DNA of 64,000 bases from Marsupella aquatica (taxonomy: Eukaryota > Marchantiophyta): contig OZ316891.1 of NCBI GenBank assembly GCA_973895155.1, forward strand, positions 14,384,001-14,448,000, written 5' to 3'. The position numbers and the translations under genes are program-made. The notes beneath the pieces are model-generated. The model had not been told where the DNA came from, ran no database searches, and saw only the letters and a list, made by a program, of their open reading frames with translations. Below, one piece after another: positions 23,685-34,679 of the stretch (its first letter is position 1; every line of letters starts with the position of its first letter).

Positions 23685-26600
23685 TCATGGCACAGGCACA
23701 CTGTTGGCATCTGCATCTCTGAATTCGCCTCCTTCAGCAAATGCATCTACCCTTGTCACAAGAATGAAGTCCCCGCTATCATGAACTATAGGCACTTGGT
23801 CTGAACGCCGACGATCAAAGGCACTATGAGAGTGTAAATGAAACTCAAGGTTTGATCCTTCCATCCGACGTTGCCTGGCCTGTTTATGACACACTACACG
23901 CCAACCTGGGAAGTCTTCCACATCCAGGAAAAAAACTTGCTCCACCTGACTGGGAAACACAAATGGCTCAGATCATTCTGGCAATTTCCCTCTTAAATTG
24001 GCCAGCAAGAAACCGTCGTTGTCTCTCTTCATGGTAGCCCTATTACCAAGCCAATCATGCCGCACCCATGAACCTTTCATAAGAATCATAGGACTGGACA
24101 CCGCCCCATAATCCAGAGCCCATATGTCAACTAATTCTCCCACATATCCCATCTCCATCCAAGCCTTATCGTGATTGTGGCTCTGTTGCTCAAATACAGT
24201 GATGAGCCCACAGTCATTTGTCACCCTGTAGGCACTGTCACCATCCTTCACTCGAAAGTGATTCCCATATGCTCTCATCCATTTGTAAGTCTTCACTTTC
24301 AGGCTAGGGGCATTAGACAGTAGGTAAACGTCTGCATCCATGTCTGGGTGGGTCTCGTGATGCTCTCTAATTGCCACTCTAATCCACTCCATGAAACCTG
24401 GAAAAGTTGTTCCTGCAGTGGGATGGGTCGCCTTGAATGACTCATACTCCCTGAATAAACAACCACACAGCATTAGCTTGGGTAAATATGAACAGGCTGA
24501 AGGAGAAAATCACACGCACACAACATTTAAGCTCATGAACTGGATTATAGCACATGTATGCACTCAGTGTATCCAGGGTTCCATCACCACAGTGTTGTGC
24601 AATACAAAGTCATGTGCCAAGTCTCTCATAGATGTGGTCAGGTTCTTTGTGGTTGCAGCCTCTTCCAGTACTTCACCTATCACCCCTTCCTCCTCATCAG
24701 AATTCCACACCCTGGTCTTCACATGCTCATATTGTGCTATGTATTTGGTCAGAAATCCCAGAGTCTCATCCTTGATGTAACCTTTAGCCATGCTTGCTTC
24801 AAGTTTGTAATATGTTCTCACGTGACCTTTGAGTAGCTTCATGTACCGTTCCAAAGGGTACAACCAACGAGCACTCACAGGCCCAAATTGGTGTAGCTCT
24901 TCCACAACATGGACAAGTAGATGGGTCATGACATCAAAAAATGCGGGAGGAAAATAAATCTCCAGGTCACACAGCACCTGAGCGACATCTTCTGTCAGTT
25001 GTGGGAAGTGTGTTTCATCCCAAACCTTCACACAAATACGACGAAACACAACACTAAGTTGCATGATCACATTACGAATAGGCTTCTACAACAGGCCCCT
25101 CAGACATAAAGGCAACACCTGTTGCATCAACATATGGTAGTCATGGCTTTTCATACTACCAAGCTTTCTAGTCATGATATGCTTCTTGAAAGCACTGCCA
25201 TAGTTTGAAGGAACCTTCAAAGAACTCAACCTCTGCACAAATAGTTGCCACTCTGTGTTTGTCAGAACATAGGGCGCTTGGTACTTCAAGAGCACATCAG
25301 CTCTGTGGGCATGTGGCCTCAACCAAAGATGGGGTTTCATTCCCCTCTGTTCAAGATCCAATCTCACTGAACCAGTGTCTTTCTCTCCACACAAGAATCT
25401 GAGTAGACTCTCACAAATATTCTTCTCAATGTGCATAACATCAATGTTATGTTTGCTTGGCTCAAACTCCTGCACCGTTGCAATGCAAAAGCGTCAGCAA
25501 ATACCTCAAGTTTAGTCTCTCTCTTCGAAATGAATGCACATGCTCTGAACCAAAATATGTATCCCAATTAGCATCAACTCCAAGAGGCTTACCCTCCAAT
25601 ACTTGAGCTCCAAGTCCAATATGCTCAGTCTTTTTACACCATATCGCTTTATTGGATCACTCACTCCATCTTCCCTGCCCCCTCGTTTGATGTAGTCATC
25701 CCTCAGTGCTCCCCACTGCCTGATCTCCTCTTTGGTCACTCGTGCCGGGGGTCCACGTTGCTCAATCTCATTGCCAAAGCTCGGGGGGTTGACTATCAAA
25801 AATCTTAGGAACCACGTGCGATCCAAAATAGGTGATTTTCATAGAGATTAATTACAATTTTAAAAAGCGTAGGAAGCAAAGGAAGGTATTATAAACCCAT
25901 ATTTGTAGAATATTCTCTAATATATACCTTTTATAAAATAATATAGATCATTAATATTAAGAATAGAGAGTATTTTTGGAATATTCCCGTTATAAAATAG
26001 GCGTGTTTATATTAGGCTAGGATTGCACGTGGTACCCCAAAATATATACTAAGTTAACTCCCTGAGTGCCAAAGTGTGCAATTAGTGCTTGTCTTTCTCT
26101 GTAAGGGTGATCTGCCTTCAAAAAATGACGATGGCCCATGTATATCACTTTCTGCAGGGCTCTGGAGTACTCACTGGTGACATTGCGCCCACAGATAGTA
26201 CAAGCACAATATCCTTTTGTTGTTTGGCCTGATATCATCCCATGGGCTGGGTAGTCAGCTATAGTCAGAATGATGATGGCTCTAAGGATGAATGGGTTTA
26301 ACCTCCCAAGCCTCTGTAGGACATCATATGTGAGGACTCCTTCCTCCCAAAGCTTGCTCAATTCCTCCACTAGGGGAGCCAAAAACACATCTATGTTGGC
26401 AGATACAACACTGTCTGGCCCTGGTATCAGTAGGACCATCAGAACAAAAAATTGCTTTGTAGTCATCCAAGGAGGAAGGTTATAATTCAAAATAGTTACA
26501 GGCCAACACAAAAATTTGTTGTTCTTGTCTCCAAATGGGTTTACCCCATCCAATGACAGCCCAAGTCTGACATTCCTCGGCTCAGCAGCAAATTTGGGAT

Positions 26601-27854
26601 ACATTTCATCTATGAGTTTCCATTGCCTTGAATCTGCGGCATGTCGTTGTAGCCCATCATCACTTTTCTTGTCAGTTGCCCAAGTCATCATCTCCGAGAT
26701 GGCACGGCTTCTGAACATCCGCTGAAGTCTGGGAATGAGTGGAAAATGACGAAGTACCTTGGCGGGAACCATAGACTTTCCTGAGTTCCGATACCTGTGC
26801 TTCCCACACTTAGGGCATGTCAACGATTCTGCATACTCCTTTCTGAAAAGAACATGCCCATCAGGACAGGCATGGATCGAATCATAGTTCAATCCAAGAT
26901 TAGATATGCATCTTTTTGCCTCGTACATGTTCTTGGGCAAAATATTACCATCTGGTAGCACAGTTGTTCGCAAGAATGCCAACAACTCAGAAACCAAAAC
27001 ATTGGGGACATTGTGGTTGCCGCAAATATTCAGGAACATGATGACAAATCCCAGTTTAGAACATTTGCTACCGAGGTACAAAGACTTCCTGCCTTCCTGT
27101 ATTTGCAGGGGAGAGCCAAACATCCCATCATGCCCAGGGGTTTCCTGCCCTATCTCAAACTCATCAAGAGGCTCTTCGATAGGGGGCACACTTGCATCTG
27201 CAGCCGTATCCTCTTCGTTGTCCAGCCCATCATGAAATGCATCCAAGTCTTGGAAGATGTCTCTCACCATCTCTTCCACATGAATTCCTTCGTCATGTGG
27301 TGTTGCCTGAGCACCATCCCGTTGGAGAGCTGACAACCCACAGAGACCAGCTACAACATTTTCAAAGGCAGAACCTCACTTGCCCGTCTTGCAGCATTGG
27401 CAGCATCAAATTCTAACCTCCACTCCTCGTCGGAAGAATCTTCCTCTGTAGGATCATTCCAAACTCGATGTTGTGGATCTCTTCCATGAACCGCGATATG
27501 CCGCCAAACCTCATTCAGACCCCTGGTACGGGATCCTTGGTAGATTGCACAAGGACATCTCATCCTACTGGCTCCTGAAAGTCTGGTTTGTAACCTTTCA
27601 CGCTGCCAAAGCTTATTATCATGGCGTGATATCCTTGCACGGGATGATGCAAAGGCAATGCCTGTGCCCTGGGCTGGGTCTGGGGAGGGTGGTGACCAGG
27701 GTGCATTGTAACAGGTTGGGAGCTCTACAGTCATGGACAGCAGTGAACAAGGATGCCTAATGGTGGTATTTGTGTTCCATATATCCCTGACTGTATCTGC
27801 CAAAAGAGTTAACATAACGTGTACTAAATTCTCACAAACCCTAAACCACCCCAA
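23685..27854 (-). CDS. TNP2 (TNPD-type) CACTA transposase, multi-exon, interrupted
   Basis: Family blocks follow in order on the minus strand. 27854-27351 has the transposase-associated domain (RMRCPCAIYQG...EVWRHIAVHG). 27336-26017 has the TNP2 core: CPKCGKHRYR, LSLDGVNPFGDK (26529-26549) and IADYPAHGMISGQ, the DGVNPF and DxPA Asp-bearing motifs, then a CACTICG zinc-like pair. 25826-25512 has RYGVKRLSIL. 25475-25086 has the signature HNIDVMHIEKNICESLL and SHDYHMLMQQVLPLCLRGLL. 25070-24564 is a DUF4218-like block (IYFPPAFFDVMTHLLVHVVEE...RWLYPLERYMKLLKG). 24473-23973 is DUF4216-like, and 23960-23685 has SQVEQVFFLDV near the end. The blocks shift frame between short gaps, mostly at plausible introns, but the gap at about 25800-26040 looks like an inserted MITE. 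The protein cuts CACTA ends in active elements; activity of this copy is doubtful. Confidence 0.85.
25790..26055. mobile_element. MITE-like AT-rich insertion inside the TNP2 gene
   Basis: Between two TNP2 coding blocks lies about 230-270 bp of AT-rich DNA bounded by inverted copies of ACCACGTGC(G/A)ATCC (25811-25824 and 26020-26033). The flanking TNP2 frames read FGTQGVN before it and VNPPSFGNEIEQ after it on the minus strand, so removing the block would give a smooth join. No clean target duplication was found. It could also be spliced as an intron. Confidence 0.55.
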
Positions 27855-28052
27855 AAGAAAAAAACAGGTTCGCGAGTAGTGTACCTATTGTCAAGTGAAT
27901 GACACAAAATTCCTAAATGTTGGAGGGTGTCACCACCTCCTCCGCTGTCCTCAAATGTACCGCCTCTGCATGTACACCCATTACCATATCAGAGTCCAAT
28001 CATGTATAGTCACAGGCACACGTGTGAGAGCGGTATCACATATCTCACCTTA

Positions 28053-28693
28053 TTACCAGGTGAGATATGGGTACCAACCCTGTTCTCGATGCCACTCAGA
28101 CCTCAGGTACTCAGGCATGTACATTAAATCATCAAGGTCTAAACCCTGCTCATGCCATGGGGTCTTGCATCCATGCCTACAAGCAGTGGATGCAATGCCC
28201 TCCACTGGGGGCAAGTTGCTACCAAGTCCCTCCACCGTGTATTAATTTGTCTATATTTGCAGATATCTTGTGCACAGGACACCACAAGAACCCTCGGCCA
28301 TACATGTGAAAGAACTATATCATCTGCCAAATCAGACAACAAGGAACCACCTACAACATCGGGCTTGTCTAACTCATCTGCTGAAAAGTAGATGTCCACT
28401 TTGGACTGTGCATCCTCATTCACGATAGATTCAACGTCTCTTGCATCCTCAGGCGGTGCCAAGAAATGTTTTAGCACCAACCCATGCAGGAGAGTCCTAA
28501 CTGTGGCCAGCCATATGGCAACCCGAAGGAGGAGCTGTAATAGCGCTTGTTGATCTAGGAAAGGCAACATACCCACCAAAGTCTGTCGCCTAGATTTGAG
28601 CCCACCCAGTACGTTTACAGTGACATCCCAAGGCAGCAGGAAACAATAATCCGCCAACATTAAAATAAGCCCAACTGCCACCAACCATAACAA
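28053..28693 (-). CDS. F-box-like protein encoded in the CACTA element
   Basis: The open frame on the minus strand starts at 28693 with a hydrophobic stretch that may be non-coding leader. It then reads LSDLADDIVLSHVWPRV followed by CKYRQINTRWRDLVATCPQW. This has the shape of an F-box: a leucine/aspartate helix, then a Leu-rich turn and the 'R-VN-RWR-LV----W' helix. F-box proteins bind SKP1 and select substrates for ubiquitination. After 28139 the coding potential shifts frame to DLDDLMYMPEYLRSEWHREQGWYPYLTW-type sequence ending in a TG|GTAATA donor near 28053. No substrate-binding repeats such as LRR or Kelch are seen. The substrate is unknown. The F-box call rests on motif shape only. Confidence 0.5.
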
Positions 28694-28776
28694 GGTACAT
28701 TAGTTCAAAGATCACATTTATTTCAATGATCTTATTTATACAAAAAAACTTGTGTCCAAACTGATGCTACTACTCC

Positions 28777-29653
28777 TCACTCTGATTCAGAATCGCTAAT
28801 GACCCATTCCTCACTTGTTGTCTCATAGTCCTCTCTGTAAGGATCCTGACCCTTCCGTGGCCAGGCCTCAAAAAGATCATAGTCCATTGGGTTTTGACGC
28901 TTCCCAGCTGCTTCTGATTCCACAAGCCAAGCATATGAAACCACAAACACATTATGGGACATGACATAAAAGTGAATGTCTCCCTTCCCAAACTTGCGGC
29001 AGGCTTTGGGATATGACTTAGTAATGACATGAGTGGTGTCCTCTGTTATATTCTCCTCCACTGTCCCACCTAGGTCAAGCACTGTGGACTTGTACACTTT
29101 GCACTTAACCTCTCCAATTCCCGCCTCCATAAATACCATGCTCAGCCCTTTCAGAATGGGGGTTGGTTGCTTCGTCTCCTCAACCAACATACTCTTCAGC
29201 CTTGTAGAGCTCTGTCCTTTGTTGAGTACAGGTCCATATTGGAGATCAGCAAGCCGTGCCTTTGCTTCCCAGACTTCTTGTTCAGCCCAAGCTGATGTAG
29301 TAGCTTCTTCATCCTCCCACAACTCATATTGCTTAGTATCCTATACAATCTTATGTGCTATGGAATCTGTGATCCAAGGCCTCAACTACTTTTAGGCCTT
29401 GCTTAGTAATTGCAGAATTCATGTAGGACCATGACCACTTCTTTATCACTAATAGCCATGTCCCTGTAACAACATGTGTAGTCTCTGGAGTGATGTCCTG
29501 AACGACAATGCCATGGAGCTCAAAGAATCGTTTCTGTACAGTTGGCCAATGTACTTTGGTCAACCCATGCTGGCCATGGACCAAAATCGCTCTGACCCCT
29601 GTAAACTCTGATGGGTGGTCACACTTTCTACGTTTCCCAGGCTCCATGTACAC
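28777..29653 (-). CDS. Tandem BRCT-domain protein encoded in the CACTA element
   Basis: Two minus-strand blocks, 29653-29351 and 29322-28777, each contain a BRCT-like fold. Block 1 starts MYMEPGKRRKCD and has TGVRAILVHG...FFELHGIVVQDITPETTHVVTG. Block 2 has GLSMVFMEAGIGEVKCKVY, LGGTVEENITEDTTHVIT and VFVVSYAWLVES, the classical 'GG-v----t-THvi' and 'vvs--Wl--s' motifs, closest in style to the BRCT of DNA polymerase lambda. The tail is acidic (SEEWVISDSESE, then stop). A short intron or frameshift separates the blocks. BRCT domains bind phosphoproteins or DNA ends in repair. No polymerase domain is present. Confidence 0.72.
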
Positions 29654-30239
29654 ACACCCTACGTGATGACAGTGAATTTTGGAAGAATGGGTTCACTTGA
29701 CAATACAAGGACAACAAAATTCCTACTTTTTGAGTTGATCTGGCCCACTAGTGCTCAGGTCCGATTTTGATAGGTACAAGGGATATGTGAACAATACGTA
29801 CTAGGCACTTGCACGTATGCAGGATATTGTTTGAATATATACTACAAAATCCATATCGAAGGTGAAATGAAGTGCAACCAACTTGTCATGGCACATACAT
29901 ATTTTGTTGTAAAGGAGGATACATTCAATGACAAACTTATAGGGCAATTTGATTAATTGCATGCTTGATAATTTATACGCTTACAACTTAGAAGTCCTAT
30001 TTTAATTTAGCAGTCTGATGAAAATGTTTATGAAAATGACCACTCAGCCTAAATACTTCCAAGAAGGCTTGTAAGGATAAGTTTTTATAGGCATGTACCC
30101 AGCCACTGACGCCAGAGCACAAGATAAGTGCTGCCTATATAAACTCGCCTACCCAACTCCTTTTCAAAATTGGAATCTCTACAATCTCAAAAAATAGTAC
30201 ATCCACATCAGGTGCACTGTGCATGTACAATGTTTAGCT

Positions 30240-32140
30240 TCACAGCCAAGATATGTGATCTCTCACAGGAGTGCGCAAGGTAGGATCAAGGGCATGGCGA
30301 TGACAATAAAATATCCATCGATCAACACCATGTGCAGAGTGATCATAGATTTCTCTGTCACAAGCATAACCCTCTGCTTGACGATCTTTCAGGCAATGAT
30401 AGTGCCACGTGGGACACCGAGCACAGTGGACTATGTCAGTCCAGTAGTCATCATCATGCTCACCACATGCCTTGCACCTATGAAGTGGGCAAGCTGTGGC
30501 ATGAGCAGGCAAACACTCAAAATAGAAAAATCTCACACAAAAACGGTCTGGACATTTCCTAACATTTGCTGCAGCATCAACAGAGCCCTCATAGGACCCC
30601 AACTTCCCACACTGTGCATACTTAGCCTGCTTCTCCAAACAATCAGTGCACATCCAGTCTCCCTGGTGTGTTGACGGGAGGCCCACCCCTGGACAGTTGT
30701 TTTCTGCAGCAAGGTCAGACTCCGGGTTGAGGTGGAAATGCCTCATGCAAGGGCCCTCACAAATGACCAGGCCCCCACCATCGTCACAAATGGCACAACA
30801 ATGAGCTACCTTCTGGAAAATCTGACTTGCAGAGAAGTTAGTAGCATCTGCCCCAAGTACACCTGTGTTTCTCACCTCTGTCACACGCTTTTTGGCTTGA
30901 ATTTTAGCTAGGTCGTGCCATGCCTGCGCATGAGATAGACTCTACAATTTAGCAGACTGCGCAGAAAGTAAAATATATTTAGCATTTAAGGTACAAAGGC
31001 ATTTAGATAGACTCTACAATTTAGCAGACTGCACAGAAAGTAAAATATATTTAGCATTTAAGGTACAAAGGCATTTGCTACTGCAATGAATTGGAATGGC
31101 CACACAAGGATGCAGAGCACACATACTTTTGGTATGTTGAGCCCACACACAAAACTGATCCCCTAATACAATTTCTCCACCAACACCTCAATTTTAATTG
31201 TGGCTATGATTCACCAAAGGAGATCTGCAACAACATTTCATGCATTTGAATCACATACAATAGTCGTGACATGTAAAACAGGCATTCTTCGAAGAGGATT
31301 GGTATGAAGCAGTGTCATAAGGGTTGAAATTTATACATCCTAAATAGGCTATGATAGTGGCTGAGACAAATAAGTGAGGCATAAATCACATTTTGCAGGT
31401 TATCACATGGCCCATTAATTCATTCAACGTGGCAATGTTCACCAGGTTAAAGCAATATTAAAGCAGTCTTTCAATAGAGACTTTTAAGCGAGTTTGCTAG
31501 CCTCCTAAATTAGGATATTTTGCTTAGTGCAGGCATAATAGGATAAGTTATGTACTGTTGACCCTAAACCCTGGACCCAAAATTGCTTATACATCAAAAT
31601 TTTAAGTAAATATCCTCTGTGTTGAAGGCAGAGTGTTAAGCTATAGGTCAATGGTATCTGGTCTATGCATGTGGTGTGACAAGTGGTCCTCTAGAGCATG
31701 TGATCCAAACATGTGTAGACACCAAAGCCACCAGTGGTGGGGTCTGGGAGGGCAGGACAAGTGACATCACCAGGCACACTGCAGGATGGCGAGTGGTTCC
31801 AGATGATACATTGTGCTCTGTGCAAAAATCGGCATCCAAGAGAACGGTCATCCAATTTTGGGCCAGAAGCCCTACAGGTAGGACAGTTATATTGGCAACT
31901 ATGCACACACCCTTGGCACCTAATTTGTGGCGGGTCATGTACAAGAGACACAAATACCAAGGATGTCGGGAAGGGTACTGAAGCAGGTAGAGGCCGGCTA
32001 TAGTTGTTCCTGGAAACAACAGGGTACTCAAAGTACCATGCAGACTGGGCTGGAAGGATCCCAAGTCTGACATACTCAAGGTACAACATCTCTGCCTTGC
32101 ATGCAAGCCGCACATGTTCAGCGTTGCGGGTCCTCACCAT
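30240..32140 (-). CDS. EDM2-like PHD/zinc-finger protein encoded in the CACTA element
   Basis: The exon at about 30920-30240 starts after a CGCAG acceptor (AWHDLAKIQAKKRV) and holds a run of Cys/His fingers: CCAICDDGGGLVICEGPCMRHFH, WMCTDCLEKQAKYAQCGKLG, KCPDRFCVRFFYFECLPAHA, CPLHRCKACGEHDDDYWTDI, HCARCPTWHYHCL, ending IFYCHRHALDPTLRTPVRDHI before the stop. The order and the closing 'YC-H--D---TP-RDHI' match the PHD block of Arabidopsis EDM2, which reads histone H3 marks and regulates intronic heterochromatin and transposons. A further Cys-rich block lies at 32140-31691 (CQGCVHSCQYNCPTC) and may be an upstream exon. EDM2's other domains are not seen. Capture of a host gene fragment is likely. 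Confidence 0.75.
30943..31077. repeat. Tandem duplication of about 68 bp
   Basis: Two nearly identical copies, each beginning GACTCTACAATTTAGCAGAC and ending GGTACAAAGGCATTT, differing at one base (GCGCAG versus GCACAG). They lie within a likely intron of the PHD gene. Confidence 0.9.
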
Positions 32141-34600
32141 AAGTGTTGCTTTCGTTGTGACGTCCTCTATTCACGTCCTTTGATGAGCAAGGCGAGCAGG
32201 AGGTTGACTTGCCTCACCAACAACAACCAACCTAAACTAATCAGTTCCCACTCACTGTCTTGGTTCCAACTACAGGTCATAGTATACACATAGCATGAAA
32301 CGTGCATAGTACATATTTGATTCTGAGTTTATGAGTTTCCTAAGACAAAGAGCTTGGTGATAAACCCATGTTCTCAACGGACATGTATATCAATCATATT
32401 AAAATCCTATTTTTTCATCCAGAAAGACCGAAAGTCTCACCTTGCAGGTTGCAGCAGAGAGAAAATTCATTGGCTATCGTGTTGTGCAAGTGAACCTCCA
32501 CTGATGCCCCCGGTGTAGCCCCTCAGATGCAGGTGACACTTAGCAACTCCCAAGTTGCCTGGTCTAACAGAAAATGCTTATATCTTCAGAATTTTATAGA
32601 GCAAGTACATGATCACATGGCATTGGCCCTACCAAACTGTACGTTCACCTGATTGAATGGAGAAGCATTGCTCATTGGGGTGAATACACTAGCAGTACTC
32701 GATGGCCCAGTTGAAGGCAAAAGAGACTACAATATTTAGAAAGAGTCAACTCTACACTTGGTTCATACAATACTTCTGGAACTATTCATATTTGGCCTTA
32801 TGGAACTCTTGCCAACTACAACTCCTACTATGCACAAGCTCACATCAACAGAGAAAGGATACAGAATGCATACTTACTATGGCTCTAAGCACCTTCACTA
32901 CCTTGTTGAACCCAGTCCTGAAGTCTTTTCAGCACGTTTGCTGTGCTGTCTCCTTTGGCACCAAACACCTTAGTCCTTGATGTAACAGAATGCGATTTTA
33001 CAAGTTAGATGCTTTGGAACCTTCTATGGTCTTAGCTGAATTGATGTCACCGTAAGTGGTGAAAGACAAGGAATACAAAAGCTGGTTGAAGAGTTGTGGA
33101 CAACACACTAGCAGGAAGTGCTTCAACCAATCCACTGCCAAACGGAACTCTTACACAGTCACATTCTTTCAGTAAACAGAAACTCAGTCAAACTTCATAA
33201 TCAAAGTACAAACTCTGTTCACAATAAGGATCTTTCAAGAAAAGTCCCCACCACAAGGGGGTGGCAGAAAGCAGACAAGGCTTCAGGAAGATGGGAATGA
33301 AAAAAACTGCCTCCAAGCTCAATTCATCCATGGCCCAGTTCAAGGCAAAATAGACTACAACATTCAAAAAGAGTCAACTCTACAATTGGTTCTCCAGATC
33401 AAAATGCAGCACACATAATTCTGGAACCATTCAGATTCGGCCTTGCCATTTTGTTGCCTCCAAGCTCAATTCATCCATGTCCTACTTGAAGGCAAAACAG
33501 ACAAAAATAGAGCAAAACCACTAACCAAGTAGTGTTTGACCATAGGGACAACAAATTGAAATAGAGAGAAGGCTGGCAGCCCAAGCCAATAGTCTTCCAT
33601 AGGGGAGAGAGTACGATCAAGAAAGTGAAGAACATGTAGTTCTTACGCAAAAAACTCAGCAACAATAGACAAATTCACTAGCCAGAGGGATGAAAAGCAA
33701 ATGAGTACCAAGCCAACCAACTAAGACTGACTATGAAATGCAAGTGACATCATTACAACCAAAACAATACAACAAAGCACTTAGGCAACATTAATACAAA
33801 ATTGTAGATGAATTATATCATGCGATAGATAGTACTCGGTTCTACCTGAGGTGTGCAGTCATACTCCCCTCAGGTAGAATGTGTATGCAGTTACATACAC
33901 ATGACGATCCCCAAGAAAGCAGACAATAGTTCCTAGCAGACAATAGTTCCTAGCAGACAACAGTTCTTGCTGCGTGTCTCAGGCTGATTTTTACTTTCCA
34001 GACTTGAGAGTTGTGAAGGTAGTTTTAGTAACTTTCCTTTGACTCGATTTGGGAGCGTTTGACCTATCTACTAGCTTGTAGTTAGCTTCATGATGTCTGT
34101 ACACTTTGGTGTCCGAGCCGAGCACTGATTCTTCCTCTCCTCTATTTTAGCTTCGTGATATCTGTACACGTTGGTGTCCGGGCTCTGATTCTGCCTCTCC
34201 TCTGTTTTTGCATCGTGATAGGCTTTGATCACAGTAGCGTATTGGAGCATGGAAATTTGAGGTCCATTTCAAGGCAGCGGGAATAAGTACATTGATCAAC
34301 TGGAGACCAGAAATGCGCATATGTGAATGTCATACCTTTCAGGCGGAAGTCGTAGGTAGCAGGTAGCAAGCGTGAACTTGCAAGCAGTAACTTGCGCTCT
34401 GTTGCCCCCTGCAGCTTACTAAAAGAACACTCCACTGAGAAGCAATGACAACGGATTGGAGCTCCTCCCCAATTAATATAGTCTCCAACCAATCACGTTC
34501 ATGATCTGAGGTGAGACATGACATACAATAATCGTTGATGCAAAGATCTAAGAATCGTCTCAATCCAAGGAACAGAACATCTCACGACATCACGGACATT
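32141..34600. other. Right-hand non-coding part of the CACTA element with diverged duplications
   Basis: No coding region was recognised. A block beginning GGCCCAGTT(G/C)AAGGCAAAA and containing AAGAGTCAACTCTACA occurs at about 32704-32762 and 33333-33392, with a shorter copy at about 33479. A short tandem GACAATAGTTCCTAGCA lies at 33924-33962. At about 34068-34220 two or three copies of a unit containing TCTGTACAC(T/G)TTGGTGTCCG lie in tandem. Confidence 0.55.
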
Positions 34601-34679
34601 TTACAGTAACAAAATGCAACACCCACCCTATGCATCTATAACATTGAGTACAAACATTCATGGATTGCAAAATTACTCT

